64,000 nucleotides of DNA, taken from Pseudomonas sp. UBA6562 (GTDB taxonomy: Bacteria > Pseudomonadota > Gammaproteobacteria > Pseudomonadales > Pseudomonadaceae). Below are positions 27,759-35,924 of the stretch, piece by piece. The DNA lies in NCBI RefSeq assembly GCF_002434265.1, contig NZ_DJJS01000001.1, forward strand, positions 1 to 64,000, given 5' to 3'. The notes beneath the pieces are model-generated. The model was not told where the DNA came from. It saw nothing but the letters and a program-made list of their open reading frames with translations, and ran no database searches. How positions within the stretch are numbered: the stretch's first letter is position 1; each line of letters starts with the position of its first letter. The translations under genes and the position numbers were made by a program.

Positions 27759-28964
27759 TCAGAACAAGCTCCCCAGCTGGAAGATAGGCAAGTACATCGC
27801 CACCACCAACCCGCCGACCAGCACACCAAGCACCAGCACGATCGCCGGCTCCAGCAAGGTGGACAACTGGTCCATCGACTGCCCGACCCGCACCTCATAG
27901 TGGTTGGCCGCGTTGTCCAGCATCAGGTCCAAGGTGCCGCTGCTCTCGCCAATGGCGATCATCTGCACCAGCATGGCCGGAAACACCCGTTCCGCCGCCA
28001 TCGCCTGGTTCAGCCCCAACCCATTGGCCATGCCCCGGCGCAAGCGCAGCACCGCGTGTTCGTGCAGCTCGTAGCCGCAGGCCTTGGCCACGCTTTCCAA
28101 GGCATCCAGCAGTGCGACCCCGGCGCCATAGGCCGTACCCAAACTACGGCAGAACCGCGCCAGCGCCGCCTCGCCCAACAGCGTGCCCAGCACCGGCAGC
28201 GCCAGCACCCGTTCGAGCATCCACTGCCGCGCCGGCGCATGCCTGCGATACAGCCAGCGCAGCGCCAGGCCAGACAATACGGTGATGATCGAGGCGGCCC
28301 CCGCGTAATGCGCCAACCCCTCGGACAGGTCGATCACCCACTGCGTGAAGGGCGGCAACGCCTTGTCGAAACTGGCGAACAGCCCTTGAAAGCGCGGCAC
28401 TACCTCCAACAGCAGCAACGCCGCAACACCCAAACCCGTGAGCAGCAGAATCGCCGGATAGGTCGTCGCCTTGCGTACCTTGCGCCGCAATACTTGCCGC
28501 CGCTCCAGCACCCCTGCGAGCTGCTCCAGCTGCCGCTCCAAGGTGCCCGACTGCTCGCCCACCCGCACCAGGTTGCAATACAGCGCATCGAACCACGCCG
28601 GGTGCTGCTGCATGGCATCGGCCAGCGACAGCCCCGCCGACACCTGCTGATGCAAACGCTTGAGCAATGCCGCCAGGCTGGCGTCCGCCCCGGCGCGGCC
28701 CATCACCTCGAAGCTTTGCAACAAGGGAATACCGGCGCTGAGCAAGGTCGCCAGTTGCCGGCTGAAACCCGCAGGGTCCGCCTTGGTCATTTGCGGCCAG
28801 CGCCATTGCCGTTGCCCGGCAGGCCGCACCTTGGCCACCCGAATGCCTTGCGCCTCCAGCCGAGCGCGCACGAACATCGGACTGCGTCCCGGGTGCTGGC
28901 CGCTTACGGTCGCACCTTGGGCATCGACGCCTTCCCAGGCGAACAGGGGTAGAGATCGAGTCAT
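27759..28964 (-). CDS. pilC: Type IV pilus inner-membrane platform protein PilC
   Basis: A 401-residue member of the GspF/PilC family, the membrane platform on which the assembly and retraction ATPases act. Two cytoplasmic repeat domains are visible (FSRQLATLLSAGIPLLQSFEVM and FCRSLGTAYGAGVALLDALESV), with membrane helices between and at the end. The C-terminus EPAIVLVLGVLVGGLVVAMYLPIF is characteristic. AAGGA precedes the ATG at 28964. The gene is first in the pilC-pilD-coaE-yacG unit and diverges from pilA; the assembly ATPase gene pilB, normally between pilA and pilC, is absent. Confidence 0.95.
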   Translation of the reverse strand: MTRSLPLFAWEGVDAQGATVSGQHPGRSPMFVRARLEAQGIRVAKVRPAGQRQWRWPQMTKADPAGFSRQLATLLSAGIPLLQSFEVMGRAGADASLAALLKRLHQQVSAGLSLADAMQQHPAWFDALYCNLVRVGEQSGTLERQLEQLAGVLERRQVLRRKVRKATTYPAILLLTGLGVAALLLLEVVPRFQGLFASFDKALPPFTQWVIDLSEGLAHYAGAASIITVLSGLALRWLYRRHAPARQWMLERVLALPVLGTLLGEAALARFCRSLGTAYGAGVALLDALESVAKACGYELHEHAVLRLRRGMANGLGLNQAMAAERVFPAMLVQMIAIGESSGTLDLMLDNAANHYEVRVGQSMDQLSTLLEPAIVLVLGVLVGGLVVAMYLPIFQLGSLF

Positions 28965-28993
28965 GGGAAATCCTTTTCCATCTCGTGAAAGGG

Positions 28994-29010
28994 CAGGGGT
29001 CCAACCCCTG
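28994..29010. other. Hairpin in the pilC leader
   Basis: CAGGGGT (28994-29000) and ACCCCTG (29004-29010) form a tight 7-bp stem with a three-base loop, 30 bases upstream of the pilC start in its transcript direction. It may influence pilC translation; this is inference. Confidence 0.35.
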
Positions 29011-29186
29011 GGAAAACTCCCGCAACAGCTTGTGCCGTGCACGGGGCGAGAGGCTCACTAGAGTAGTGCAGCGGACACGAAGTCCGTCCCCGCGAGCGTG
29101 ACAAAAGGTTGCCGGGCCGTTACCCATACGGGCCTCCCGGCCCCATGTTCACGCCACGGGCCAACGCACTGACCAAGGAGCTAGCC

Positions 29187-29615
29187 ATGCAGCAACAACG
29201 TGGTATCACCCTGATCGAGCTGATGATCGTGGTAGCGATCATCGGTATCCTGGCGACCATCGCCATTCCCAGCTACACCAGCCACCAGGCGCGCTCGAAG
29301 GCGGCCGCGGCGCTGTTGGAAATCTCGGCGTTGAAGACGCCCATGGACCTGCGCTTGGTGGAGGGCAAGGACGTCGCCGATGTCACCGCGCTCGGCGGCC
29401 AAGCGGCGACCGGGCACTGCGCGATCACGGCGGTGGGCGATGCGGCGGCAGGGACGGGAAGCCTGGAATGCACGCTAGTCGAGGCGCCGGCGAGCATCCT
29501 TGGCAGAACGCTGACGTTGACCCGTACAGGCGCGGGGTGGAGCTGCGCCACGACGGTGGAGGAGGACCTGGCGCCCAGTGGGTGTGTGGCGGCGGGTGGG
29601 GCGGGGAATTCGTGA
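29187..29615 (+). CDS. pilA: Major type IV pilin PilA
   Basis: A 142-residue prepilin with the short leader MQQQRG, cleaved after G6, and mature N-terminus [20 protein letters not shown] with Glu at +5. The residue at +1 is Ile rather than the usual Phe. Four cysteines lie in the C-terminal half (GHCAI, LECTL, SCATT, SGCVA), so two disulfides are possible. AAGGAG at 29175-29180 sets the start at 29187; earlier in-frame starts are not pilin-like. It diverges from pilC. It may be the major subunit, although a pseudopilin role cannot be excluded without pilB in place. Confidence 0.9.
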   Translation: MQQQRGITLIELMIVVAIIGILATIAIPSYTSHQARSKAAAALLEISALKTPMDLRLVEGKDVADVTALGGQAATGHCAITAVGDAAAGTGSLECTLVEAPASILGRTLTLTRTGAGWSCATTVEEDLAPSGCVAAGGAGNS

Positions 29616-29667
29616 GTTGAAACATAGGTTTGCGTAACGTTCGCGGCAATGGTACGTTGCGCAACAC

Positions 29668-29743
29668 GCCGGTGTAGCTCAGTCGGTAGAGCAGCGCACT
29701 CGTAACGCGAAGGTCGCAGGTTCGATTCCTGTCTCCGGCACCA
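29668..29743 (+). tRNA. tRNA-Thr (CGU)
   Basis: A 76-base cloverleaf: acceptor GCCGGTG/CTCCGGC (the last G pairs with C after one mismatch-free shift), anticodon CGT at 29701-29703, T arm GCAGGTTCGATTCCTGT and encoded CCA. A single tRNA gene, followed by its own terminator. Confidence 0.95.
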
Positions 29744-29784
29744 GAAATAGGTTTCTAGCGGTCCACGACCGCCTACGAAGCATC

Positions 29785-29818
29785 CAACAAAGCCCGCCCA
29801 GTGCGGGCTTTGTTGTTT
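29785..29818 (+). terminator. Intrinsic terminator of tRNA-Thr
   Basis: CAACAAAGCCCGC (29785-29797) and GCGGGCTTTGTTG (29803-29815) make a 13-bp stem with a five-base loop, followed by TTT. Confidence 0.9.
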
Positions 29819-30170
29819 ATGTCCATCTCGTTTTGTCTCTGACCATCTACCGGTTTTCGGTATATGCCGATTCGATGAGAAAACGCATACCTGTGGCTCG
29901 CGCTGTTACACCATTATCAGACCCAAATGCGAGGCCGCTAAGCCGCGAGACAAGGATTACACCCTGTTCGATGGTCAAGGCCGTAATCCGCTTGCCCTAC
30001 GAATGTAGCGCAACAAGCTTGCACAACCCCACCCACCCGAATAAATTACCCCGTCGCCGAAGCATCGGCGATGCGACCTTGGCCGGTCGGAATCGAAAGG
30101 CGCAGCAGCGCCCAGTCTTCACCTCAGGCGCTTTTTTTGCGCCCGCGGTGTCGTGTTATGGCGGTGGTGC
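29819..30170. other. Unassigned region between tRNA-Thr and the C4-like RNA
   Basis: About 350 bases without a supported gene. Visible structure: GCATCG-G-CGATGC (about 30063-30075) and GGCGC-TTTTTTT-GCGCC (30127-30143), in which the T run forms the loop. The promoter of the downstream RNA is expected here, but no clear -35/-10 pair was found. One plus-strand frame stays open from 29833 to 30294 but has no ribosome binding site or recognisable domain. Confidence 0.5.
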
Positions 30171-30290
30171 GTGGGACACCTTCGGGTGTGCCGGGCTCCT
30201 TTCGTCCCGGTCGGCCAACCCGCGTACCGCTGCCACCTCTACTTGCTTGGCCGCAAGCGGTGGCAGTTCCACTACGAAAGGAACTCATGA
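30171..30290 (+). ncRNA. C4-antisense-RNA-like structured leader with an anti-Shine-Dalgarno loop
   Basis: A closed four-way junction can be drawn from the sequence. GTGGGA (30171-30176) pairs with TTCCAC (30267-30272). Inside are three hairpins: CACC-TTCG-GGTG (30177-30188, a UUCG tetraloop), CCGGG/CCCGG (30191-30195 with 30206-30210, ten-base loop), and CTGCCACC/GGTGGCAG (30230-30237 with 30259-30266), topped by GCTTG-GCCG-CAAGC (30245-30258). The loop TCCTTTCGT (30197-30205) is perfectly complementary to ACGAAAGGA (30274-30282), which contains the ribosome binding site of the next ORF. The architecture resembles the C4 antisense RNA class of phages P1/P7 and many proteobacteria. The class match is from memory; the pairings are seen directly. 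Confidence 0.7.
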
Positions 30291-30428
30291 ATGACCACCC
30301 GAAGCCGCTTCAAAATCCCCGCATCCGCTCACCGCCACCACTCTTGGTGCGTACTCGCGCTTCAGCGCCTTAGCTTGCCCAGTAGCTTGGTTCACATTCC
30401 TTCTGAATCCAAGAGGGCCGACCCGTGA
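30291..30428 (+). CDS. 45-codon leader ORF after the C4-like RNA
   Basis: A small ORF starting MTTRSRFKIPASAHRHHSW and ending SKRADP. The ribosome binding site AAAGGA (30277-30282) lies eight bases before the ATG at 30291. A second ATG at 30287 in another frame would encode only 28 residues with a four-base spacing. The peptide is basic and has no signal sequence or known domain. Its TGA (30426-30428) overlaps the GTG of the next ORF (30425) as GTGA, so the two are probably translationally coupled. The RNA loop upstream can occlude its ribosome binding site. It could be a regulatory leader peptide rather than a functional protein. Confidence 0.5.
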   Translation: MTTRSRFKIPASAHRHHSWCVLALQRLSLPSSLVHIPSESKRADP

Positions 30429-30643
30429 CCGACCAAGAGCAACTATCCAAAATTCAAAGCTACGCCTGGACGCTCGAACTACTAAGCGAAGCCCTGATCG
30501 ACCACGATGAAACGCTGGAATGCGACCCCGACGCTCCTTCGGCTTTCCGCAAAACCGCAGGCATCCACCAAGCGATCAAGATCATCAGCCAGCTAGCGGG
30601 CGAGGAGTGCGGAAAGCTGATCAGCCCCAGAGACAAGACCTGA
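30425..30643 (+). CDS. 72-residue hypothetical protein coupled to the leader ORF
   Basis: A small acidic, helical protein starting MTDQEQLSKIQSYAWTLELL and ending SPRDKT, with no membrane segment or signal peptide. The start is GTG at 30425, with AAGAGG about eight bases upstream, and it overlaps the stop of the 45-codon ORF. The central part (ALIDHDETLECDPDAPSAFRKT) is loop-like; the C-terminal helix is IHQAIKIISQLAGEEC. I do not recognise the family with certainty. The regulatory RNA and translational coupling upstream suggest tightly controlled expression. Confidence 0.6.
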   Translation: MTDQEQLSKIQSYAWTLELLSEALIDHDETLECDPDAPSAFRKTAGIHQAIKIISQLAGEECGKLISPRDKT

Positions 30644-30669
30644 CCTGATCTGACCGATTAGAGCCACAC

Positions 30670-30697
30670 GCTGCCGCCAGCCCGCAGCTGGCGCAGC
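30670..30697. terminator. Hairpin after the 72-residue ORF
   Basis: GCTGC-c-GCCAGC pairs with GCTGGC-GCAGC around CCGCA. The lack of a T run makes terminator function uncertain. Confidence 0.35.
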
Positions 30698-30740
30698 CCC
30701 AGGCCTAACAAACCCAATCGACAGCCAGGCCTACTCGCCA

Positions 30741-32381
30741 TCACCGCACCTTAAACATCGCCACCTTCTCCGCCAACCGCTCCGCCAACTCCGTCAACTC
30801 CCGACTCGACGAAGCCACCTGCATCGACCCGGTCGCCGTCTGCACCGTCGACCCATGAATCCGCGTCAAATTCTGCGCCACATCCTCCGCCACCGCACTC
30901 TGCTGCACCGAAGCACTAGCAATCTGCGCATTCATATCGTTCAACGCCCCCACCTCCTGGCTGATCCGCGCCAGCGCCTGCTGCGCATCGCGCGTCTGGC
31001 TCACCGTAGAGTCCGCCAGCTCGCAACTGCTACGCATGGTCCGGCTGGCCGCCTCGGTCCCCGTCTGCAAGCTGCTGATCATCTCGCGAATCTCCTCGGT
31101 CGACTGCTGCGTGCGGTTGGCCAGCGACCGCACCTCATCCGCCACCACCGCGAAACCCCGACCATGCTCACCCGCACGCGCGGCTTCGATAGCAGCGTTC
31201 AGGGCCAGCAAGTTGGTCTGCGAAGCGATGGAGTTGATCACATCCACCACGGTCCCAATCCGCTCGCCCTGACGCGACACTTCTTCCACGGTGTCGGTGG
31301 TGTCGGCCAAAGTGGTCGCCAACTGCTCGATGGCTGAGGTGGAGCTAGCGACCAGACGGTTGCCTTGCTCCACTTCCTGGTCGGCCTGGCGGGTGGCCTC
31401 GGCCGCTTTGGCCGCATAGCCGGACACTTCGTTGACGGTGGCTGCCATTTGCGCGATGGCCGTGGCCACCTGCTGGGTTTCGTGGGTTTGCAGGCCGATC
31501 TGTTCGTTGTTGGCGCTGGAAGTCTGCGACAGTTGGGTGGACGACTGGTTGACCGCCTGTGCGGCCAGGCGCACCTGGGCGATGGTGTCGGCCAGGCGGT
31601 CTTGCGCGGTCTTGAGTACGCCCATCACGCTGCGCGGGTAGGGCGTGTCGATGGTCTGGCACAGATCGCCTGCCGCCAGGCGTTCGATGGCCTGGCCGAC
31701 GTCGGTAGGCTCGGCGCCGAGGGTCGAGCGCACGAAGCGCATGATCACCATGGCCAGCAGGATGCTCAGCACCAGGGCCACGCCGGTGGCGCCCAGCATC
31801 AGGCCGCGGAATTGGCTGGCGGTGTTTTGCACTTCGTTCAACTGTTGCTTGATCGACGCTTCTTCATGGTCGATCAGTGCGTTGACGCGCTTGAGCCATT
31901 CGCTGTAGTCGGCCGAGGTCTCGCGCAGCAGCAGGGCTTGCGCGCCGGCGATGTCGCCGGCTTGGCGCAGGTCGAGCACGGCCTTGGAGGAGGCGAGGGT
32001 ACGGGTTTCGATTTCCTTGATCGCTTGCAGCAGTTGCTGCTCGTTCGGTGACACGCCGCGTTCGGCAAAGAGTTGGTCCATGGGGCCGGCCGAGTCGGTG
32101 TAGGCCTTTTGCAGGTCGGTCATCTCCGTCAGGTGGCGGGCCAGGTCGCGGTCGTTGTCGACCAGCACGGCGTCGCGGATGGCGATGGCGCGGTTGTGCA
32201 CGCTGCCGCGGAAGTTGATCGCGTAACGCTGGATCTTGGCGGCGTTTTCACTGACGTGTTCCAGCGTCGAGTCGATGAAGCCGACCCGTTGCATGCCAAC
32301 GGCGGTGACCAGCACGAGCAGCGAGACGATGGCGGCGAAGCCAAGGCCGATACGGGTAGCGAGGGGGATGGGTCTGTTCAT
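30741..32381 (-). CDS. Methyl-accepting chemotaxis protein
   Basis: A 546-residue chemoreceptor. The first transmembrane helix is about residues 9-30. The periplasmic domain (about 31-190) is helical and TarH/4HB-like ([20 protein letters not shown]). The second helix is about 192-215, followed by HAMP ([10 protein letters not shown]) and the signalling domain. Its hairpin tip [20 protein letters not shown] is intact for CheA/CheW contact. The start at 32381 ([12 protein letters not shown]) is chosen over an upstream ATG because TM1 then starts normally. No CheR-binding pentapeptide is seen at the C-terminus (EKVAMFKVR). The ligand is unknown. Confidence 0.94.
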   Translation of the reverse strand: MNRPIPLATRIGLGFAAIVSLLVLVTAVGMQRVGFIDSTLEHVSENAAKIQRYAINFRGSVHNRAIAIRDAVLVDNDRDLARHLTEMTDLQKAYTDSAGPMDQLFAERGVSPNEQQLLQAIKEIETRTLASSKAVLDLRQAGDIAGAQALLLRETSADYSEWLKRVNALIDHEEASIKQQLNEVQNTASQFRGLMLGATGVALVLSILLAMVIMRFVRSTLGAEPTDVGQAIERLAAGDLCQTIDTPYPRSVMGVLKTAQDRLADTIAQVRLAAQAVNQSSTQLSQTSSANNEQIGLQTHETQQVATAIAQMAATVNEVSGYAAKAAEATRQADQEVEQGNRLVASSTSAIEQLATTLADTTDTVEEVSRQGERIGTVVDVINSIASQTNLLALNAAIEAARAGEHGRGFAVVADEVRSLANRTQQSTEEIREMISSLQTGTEAASRTMRSSCELADSTVSQTRDAQQALARISQEVGALNDMNAQIASASVQQSAVAEDVAQNLTRIHGSTVQTATGSMQVASSSRELTELAERLAEKVAMFKVR

Positions 32382-32738
32382 GCCTGGGTAAACCTGCGCG
32401 GGCGGGAGGGGTGCCGGACCGAGTACTGGCGTAAAGCCAGATAATGGCAAAGCGATAGTATGTAGTGACAGCCGCCTGCGCTAATTGATCCTTAGCATTT
32501 GTCACGATAGGGAAGGGCTATTCGAAGGTGGATCAGCGCAGGGGCCGAACGCGTCGTGTAGACGACCGTGGTCAATCGATGAATGGTCATCGAAAAGGTT
32601 CGTGCCCCCAGAGGAAAGATCCTTGCCTGCGGCGTCACCCCGAACTGCGAAGGCAGATGCAGAGCTTTCGATGACCATATCCATGCAACTGCTTGAAGGA
32701 TGGATCGCCGCGCTGCAAACGATGGCCTTACGGCGCTA

Positions 32739-33656
32739 TCAAGAAACGGCCGCCGTCGCCTTCGGCCGCCAGAACGACCATTTCCGACTGGCGAGAATGC
32801 ACGACGCAAAGATCAACCCGCCCCCTATCCAGCCTTGAACGGTGATGGGTTCATTGAGCCAGAGCATCGCAAATAGCCCGCCGAACAAGGGTTCGCTGCC
32901 CATCAGCAGCGAAACCCGGGTCGGGTTGCTGCGCTTTATCGCGTAGTTCTGGGCGAAAAAAGCGAACAGCGTGCACGCCAGGACCAAGTAGGCGATGTAG
33001 CTCCAAAAAGCCGTCGGGCCGGACACCTCGGCAAGGCTTTGCATCGGCGTCGGTAGAGTGATGAGCGCCAACAACACGCAACCCACTGCAACGACCCCAG
33101 ACTGCAACGCGGTCACAGCCAAGGCTGGAATCTGGCTGCATTGCACGACGCGCTTGACCAGGCACACCTGCACGGCTCTGCACACTGCGGCCAGCAAGAT
33201 CAGTGCATCCCCCACGTTCATTCCGAACTCGCCGTGCAGTGCCATCAGCGCAGCCCCGACCATGGAGATGCCTACAGCCAACCACTCCAGTCGGGTCGGC
33301 CTTCTGTTCAGCCATATCCACTCGACCAAAGGCGTGAGCATCACGCACAGGCTGATGAGGAACGCCGCGTTCGTGGCAGAGGTATGGAGCACTCCAAACG
33401 TCTCGCTCAGGAAAATCCCCAGTAGCAGGAGCCCTGTGCTCAGCAATCCCAAGTATTCGCGCCACGACAATCCAGCCAGTTGCCGTAGCGCCGGGCTCAG
33501 GAGGACGAAGGTGATCGTGAACCTCAGGGCGAGCAACCCCAGCACCGGGTAAAACACCAGGGCCGATTTCACGACCCCATAGCTCGTGCCCCATACCACC
33601 GCCACGGCTAGCAGCATGAGGTCGCTGACGAGTAACGATTTACGCTGGCTGTCCAT
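32739..33656 (-). CDS. EamA/DMT family transporter
   Basis: A 305-residue drug/metabolite transporter with about ten membrane helices and two EamA repeats. Repeat 1 shows VVWGTSYGVVKSALVFYPVLGLLALRF, and repeat 2 ends with GSEPLFGGLFAMLWLNEPITVQGWIGGGLI, the usual DMT signature. The start at 33656 (MDSQRKSLL) is used; the frame extends far upstream but without hydrophobic content. It diverges from a LysR regulator starting at 33766, which likely controls it. Amino acid or metabolite export is plausible, but the substrate is not shown. Confidence 0.87.
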   Translation of the reverse strand: MDSQRKSLLVSDLMLLAVAVVWGTSYGVVKSALVFYPVLGLLALRFTITFVLLSPALRQLAGLSWREYLGLLSTGLLLLGIFLSETFGVLHTSATNAAFLISLCVMLTPLVEWIWLNRRPTRLEWLAVGISMVGAALMALHGEFGMNVGDALILLAAVCRAVQVCLVKRVVQCSQIPALAVTALQSGVVAVGCVLLALITLPTPMQSLAEVSGPTAFWSYIAYLVLACTLFAFFAQNYAIKRSNPTRVSLLMGSEPLFGGLFAMLWLNEPITVQGWIGGGLIFASCILASRKWSFWRPKATAAVS

Positions 33657-33765
33657 GGGCAGGCCCCTGTTGTAGAGGCGGGCAGTATCGAGTCGCACAC
33701 AGGACGAGACAACGCATCGGTCTGACACATCAGTTATGCTGCGTTTGCATAAATCCCGTGACGGC

Positions 33766-34692
33766 ATGCCGATGACCCCAGCCCAGTTGCATGAATCCCT
33801 GGCCGACATGGCGCTGCTGGTGCGCGTCATCGACGCGGGCAACTTCTCGGAAGCGGCCCGCCAGCTTGGCAGTCTGCCTTCTTCGGTGAGCCGGCAGATC
33901 AAGCGCCTCGAGCAATCGTTGGGGGCGCAGCTGCTGGAGCGTACGACGCGGCGGATCCGTCCGACCGAATCGGGAATGGAGGTCTACCGCCACTGCACGC
34001 GAATGCTCGAAGCCGCCAACAGTGCGGTGGACGTGGCCGGCGAGCTTGCCGCTTCGCCTAAAGGGCGGGTCAGGCTGAGCGCGCCCACGCAGTTCGCGCG
34101 AACGGTACTGCACCCGCTCGTGCTCGAATTTCTAAAGCATCATCCGCAGATCGAGGTGCAACTGGTATTCAACGACCTCGACGCCGACCCGCTCGCAGAT
34201 GATTTGGACTTGGTGATCCGTTTGACTGATCGCCCTCCGCAAGGGCTGGCCGGGCGGCCATTGGGAAGGGTCCGCTGGCTGCTTTGCGCATCCCCCGGGT
34301 ATTTGAAAAACCATGGCATTCCAAGCGTACCTCTAGACCTGGCCCAGCATCAGTGCGTGTATCTGGGGGAGACGCCCGATGACAGTCGCTGGAAGTTACG
34401 GCGTGGAGATCGGACGCAGTCCGTCCAGGTCAACGGTCGCTACATCGCCAACCATGCGGGCGCACGGTTGAGTGCCGCCGAGAACGATCTGGGCATTGCC
34501 AATCTTCCGGACTTCATCGCCAGAGACGCCCTGGCGCAGGGAAGGGTCTTGCACGTGTTGCCCGAGTGGGAGCTCGATCCGGGCAAGTACCAGGGCGAGA
34601 TCTGGTTGCTCTACCATCCGACGCGCTTTTTGCCGGCGAAGGTGCGCGTACTCATCGACCATCTGATTGCTCACCTCGGCGGGTCGGCATGA
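33766..34692 (+). CDS. LysR-family transcriptional regulator
   Basis: A 308-residue regulator with an N-terminal winged HTH (LLVRVIDAGNFSEAARQLGS, then SSVSRQIKRLEQSLGAQLL) and a periplasmic-binding-like effector domain (about 95-300). The start at 33766 gives MPMTPAQLHESLADM; a further ATG at 33772 and an earlier one at 33736 are possible, and no ribosome binding site decides. It belongs to the CrgA/AaeR-like subgroup by its RGRVRLSAPTQFAR-type linker. It diverges from the EamA transporter with about 110 bases between, so a shared operator is likely. Confidence 0.9.
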   Translation: MPMTPAQLHESLADMALLVRVIDAGNFSEAARQLGSLPSSVSRQIKRLEQSLGAQLLERTTRRIRPTESGMEVYRHCTRMLEAANSAVDVAGELAASPKGRVRLSAPTQFARTVLHPLVLEFLKHHPQIEVQLVFNDLDADPLADDLDLVIRLTDRPPQGLAGRPLGRVRWLLCASPGYLKNHGIPSVPLDLAQHQCVYLGETPDDSRWKLRRGDRTQSVQVNGRYIANHAGARLSAAENDLGIANLPDFIARDALAQGRVLHVLPEWELDPGKYQGEIWLLYHPTRFLPAKVRVLIDHLIAHLGGSA

Positions 34693-34843
34693 CCTTGTCA
34701 GCACCTGCAAAACGCTCGGCATTATATCTTTTCAACGGAACTATCCCCGCAAATCCGTTGGTCGGGATCCCCCCCACCCCCGTTCGAACCTATCGCCGTT
34801 CGCCTCCATCCAAATGATTCAACGTCCTGGTTAGGAGAGCGTC

Positions 34844-35032
34844 ATGTCCATTCATGTCATCAAGGTTCACGGTAGCGATGTCCCTGAAGAACTGCGTGAG
34901 TCAGGGGTCACCCAAGCGTTTTGCATCGAAGACGAAACCGGTCAGCGGTTGTATTCCGACAACGATCTGGAAGTGACCCGCCTGGCGGCGTCCCTCGCAC
35001 TGCAGGAGTCGCTGAACGAGAAACGTCCGTGA
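34844..35032 (+). CDS. Hypothetical 62-residue protein
   Basis: A small cytoplasmic protein starting MSIHVIKVHGSDVPEELR and ending QESLNEKRP, with one cysteine and no membrane segment. AGGAG about seven bases before the ATG at 34844 makes translation likely. I do not recognise a family. It is a single gene between the LysR regulator and dsbB, with hairpins in the following intergenic region. Confidence 0.65.
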   Translation: MSIHVIKVHGSDVPEELRESGVTQAFCIEDETGQRLYSDNDLEVTRLAASLALQESLNEKRP

Positions 35033-35417
35033 TCGTAGCCCTGGGGCGCGGCTTGCGCCCGACAGGTGCTCGTCAGGGCAGGTCTGCACACACGAGGGCC
35101 CGGTAGCGTTACCGAACGCCCTCGCATGCGCTCTGCGCGTAGCCCATCTTGCGAATCTTCCACTTCCTGCTATCCCGGCTGCCGTATAGGCACCTGCACC
35201 CGTGCGCGTCTTAAATGAAAGCGCATCCCTCTCGTTTACCTTTAATCCTTCATTAATCTCTGTATTCTTCACTCCCGCTGTCGCAACCTCTGTTGCCGAC
35301 ATTGGGCGTATACCGGATCGGCCCCCTCGTTGAACCGATTCACCTGGCTCGAGTCCTAGCGACTCAGGCGTGCGCTGTGATTTTCCATCGAAGCCTCTTC
35401 CATCGAAGGACCCGGCA
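35033..35417. other. Intergenic region upstream of dsbB, with two hairpins
   Basis: About 385 bases without a gene. GGGCGC-GGCTT-GCGCCC (35044-35060) sits just after the preceding gene. A larger cruciform pairs CGAGGGC (35093-35099) with GCCCTCG (35118-35124), with an inner CGGTA/TACCG. The later part (about 35200-35290) is AT-rich and may hold the dsbB promoter. An uncharacterised small RNA is possible but not demonstrated. Confidence 0.5.
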
Positions 35418-35924
35418 ATGAACGAACTCTCCTCCACCTTGAACCGGGAACGGCGCTTTCTGGTTTTGCTTGGAGTCATCTGCCTGTCGCTGATCGGCGG
35501 CGCGCTGTACATGCAAGTCGTCCTGGGCGAAGCGCCGTGCCCGCTGTGCATCCTGCAACGCTATGCCTTGCTGTTCATCGCGGTGTTCGCCTTCCTCGGC
35601 GCGGCCATGCCTGGGCGGCGCAGCCTGACGGTGTGCGAGGCGCTGGTGGTGGTCAGTGCCCTGGGTGGGATTGTTGCGGCGGGCAACCATGTCTATATAC
35701 TCGCCAACCCCATGGTCAGTTGCGGCATCGACACCTTGCAGCCGATCGTCGACGACTTGCCGCTCGCCAAGCTGTGGCCCCTGGCGTTCCAGGTCGACGG
35801 TTTCTGCAGCACGCCTTACCCACCGATCCTGGGTCTGTCGCTGGCGCAGTGGGCCTTGGTGGCCTTCGTGCTCACCGCAGTGCTGGTACCGCTGGGGATC
35901 GTGCGCAACCGCCGCAAGGGTTAG
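35418..35924 (+). CDS. dsbB: Disulfide bond formation protein B
   Basis: A 168-residue inner-membrane protein with four helices that reoxidises DsbA and passes electrons to ubiquinone. The first periplasmic cysteine pair is CPLC (C41 and C44), and the second is C102 (VSCGID) and C130 (GFCSTPYP). All four are conserved. AAGGA precedes the ATG at 35418 at eight bases. Its position upstream of the ubiquinol oxidase operon fits a shared link to the quinone pool. Confidence 0.95.
   Translation: MNELSSTLNRERRFLVLLGVICLSLIGGALYMQVVLGEAPCPLCILQRYALLFIAVFAFLGAAMPGRRSLTVCEALVVVSALGGIVAAGNHVYILANPMVSCGIDTLQPIVDDLPLAKLWPLAFQVDGFCSTPYPPILGLSLAQWALVAFVLTAVLVPLGIVRNRRKG

Noticed and set aside
29617..29658. 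Promoter for tRNA-Thr (TTGAAA or TTGCGT with TACGTT).
   Set aside because: No pair of hexamers with proper spacing and match was convincing. The gene must have a promoter, but it was not located.
29833..30294. A 153-residue plus-strand frame after tRNA-Thr.
   Set aside because: No ribosome binding site or domain, and it runs through the C4-like RNA, whose base pairs explain the sequence better.
32451..32738. Short open frames on both strands between the chemoreceptor and the EamA transporter.
   Set aside because: They overlap each other, lack start signals and resemble no known family.
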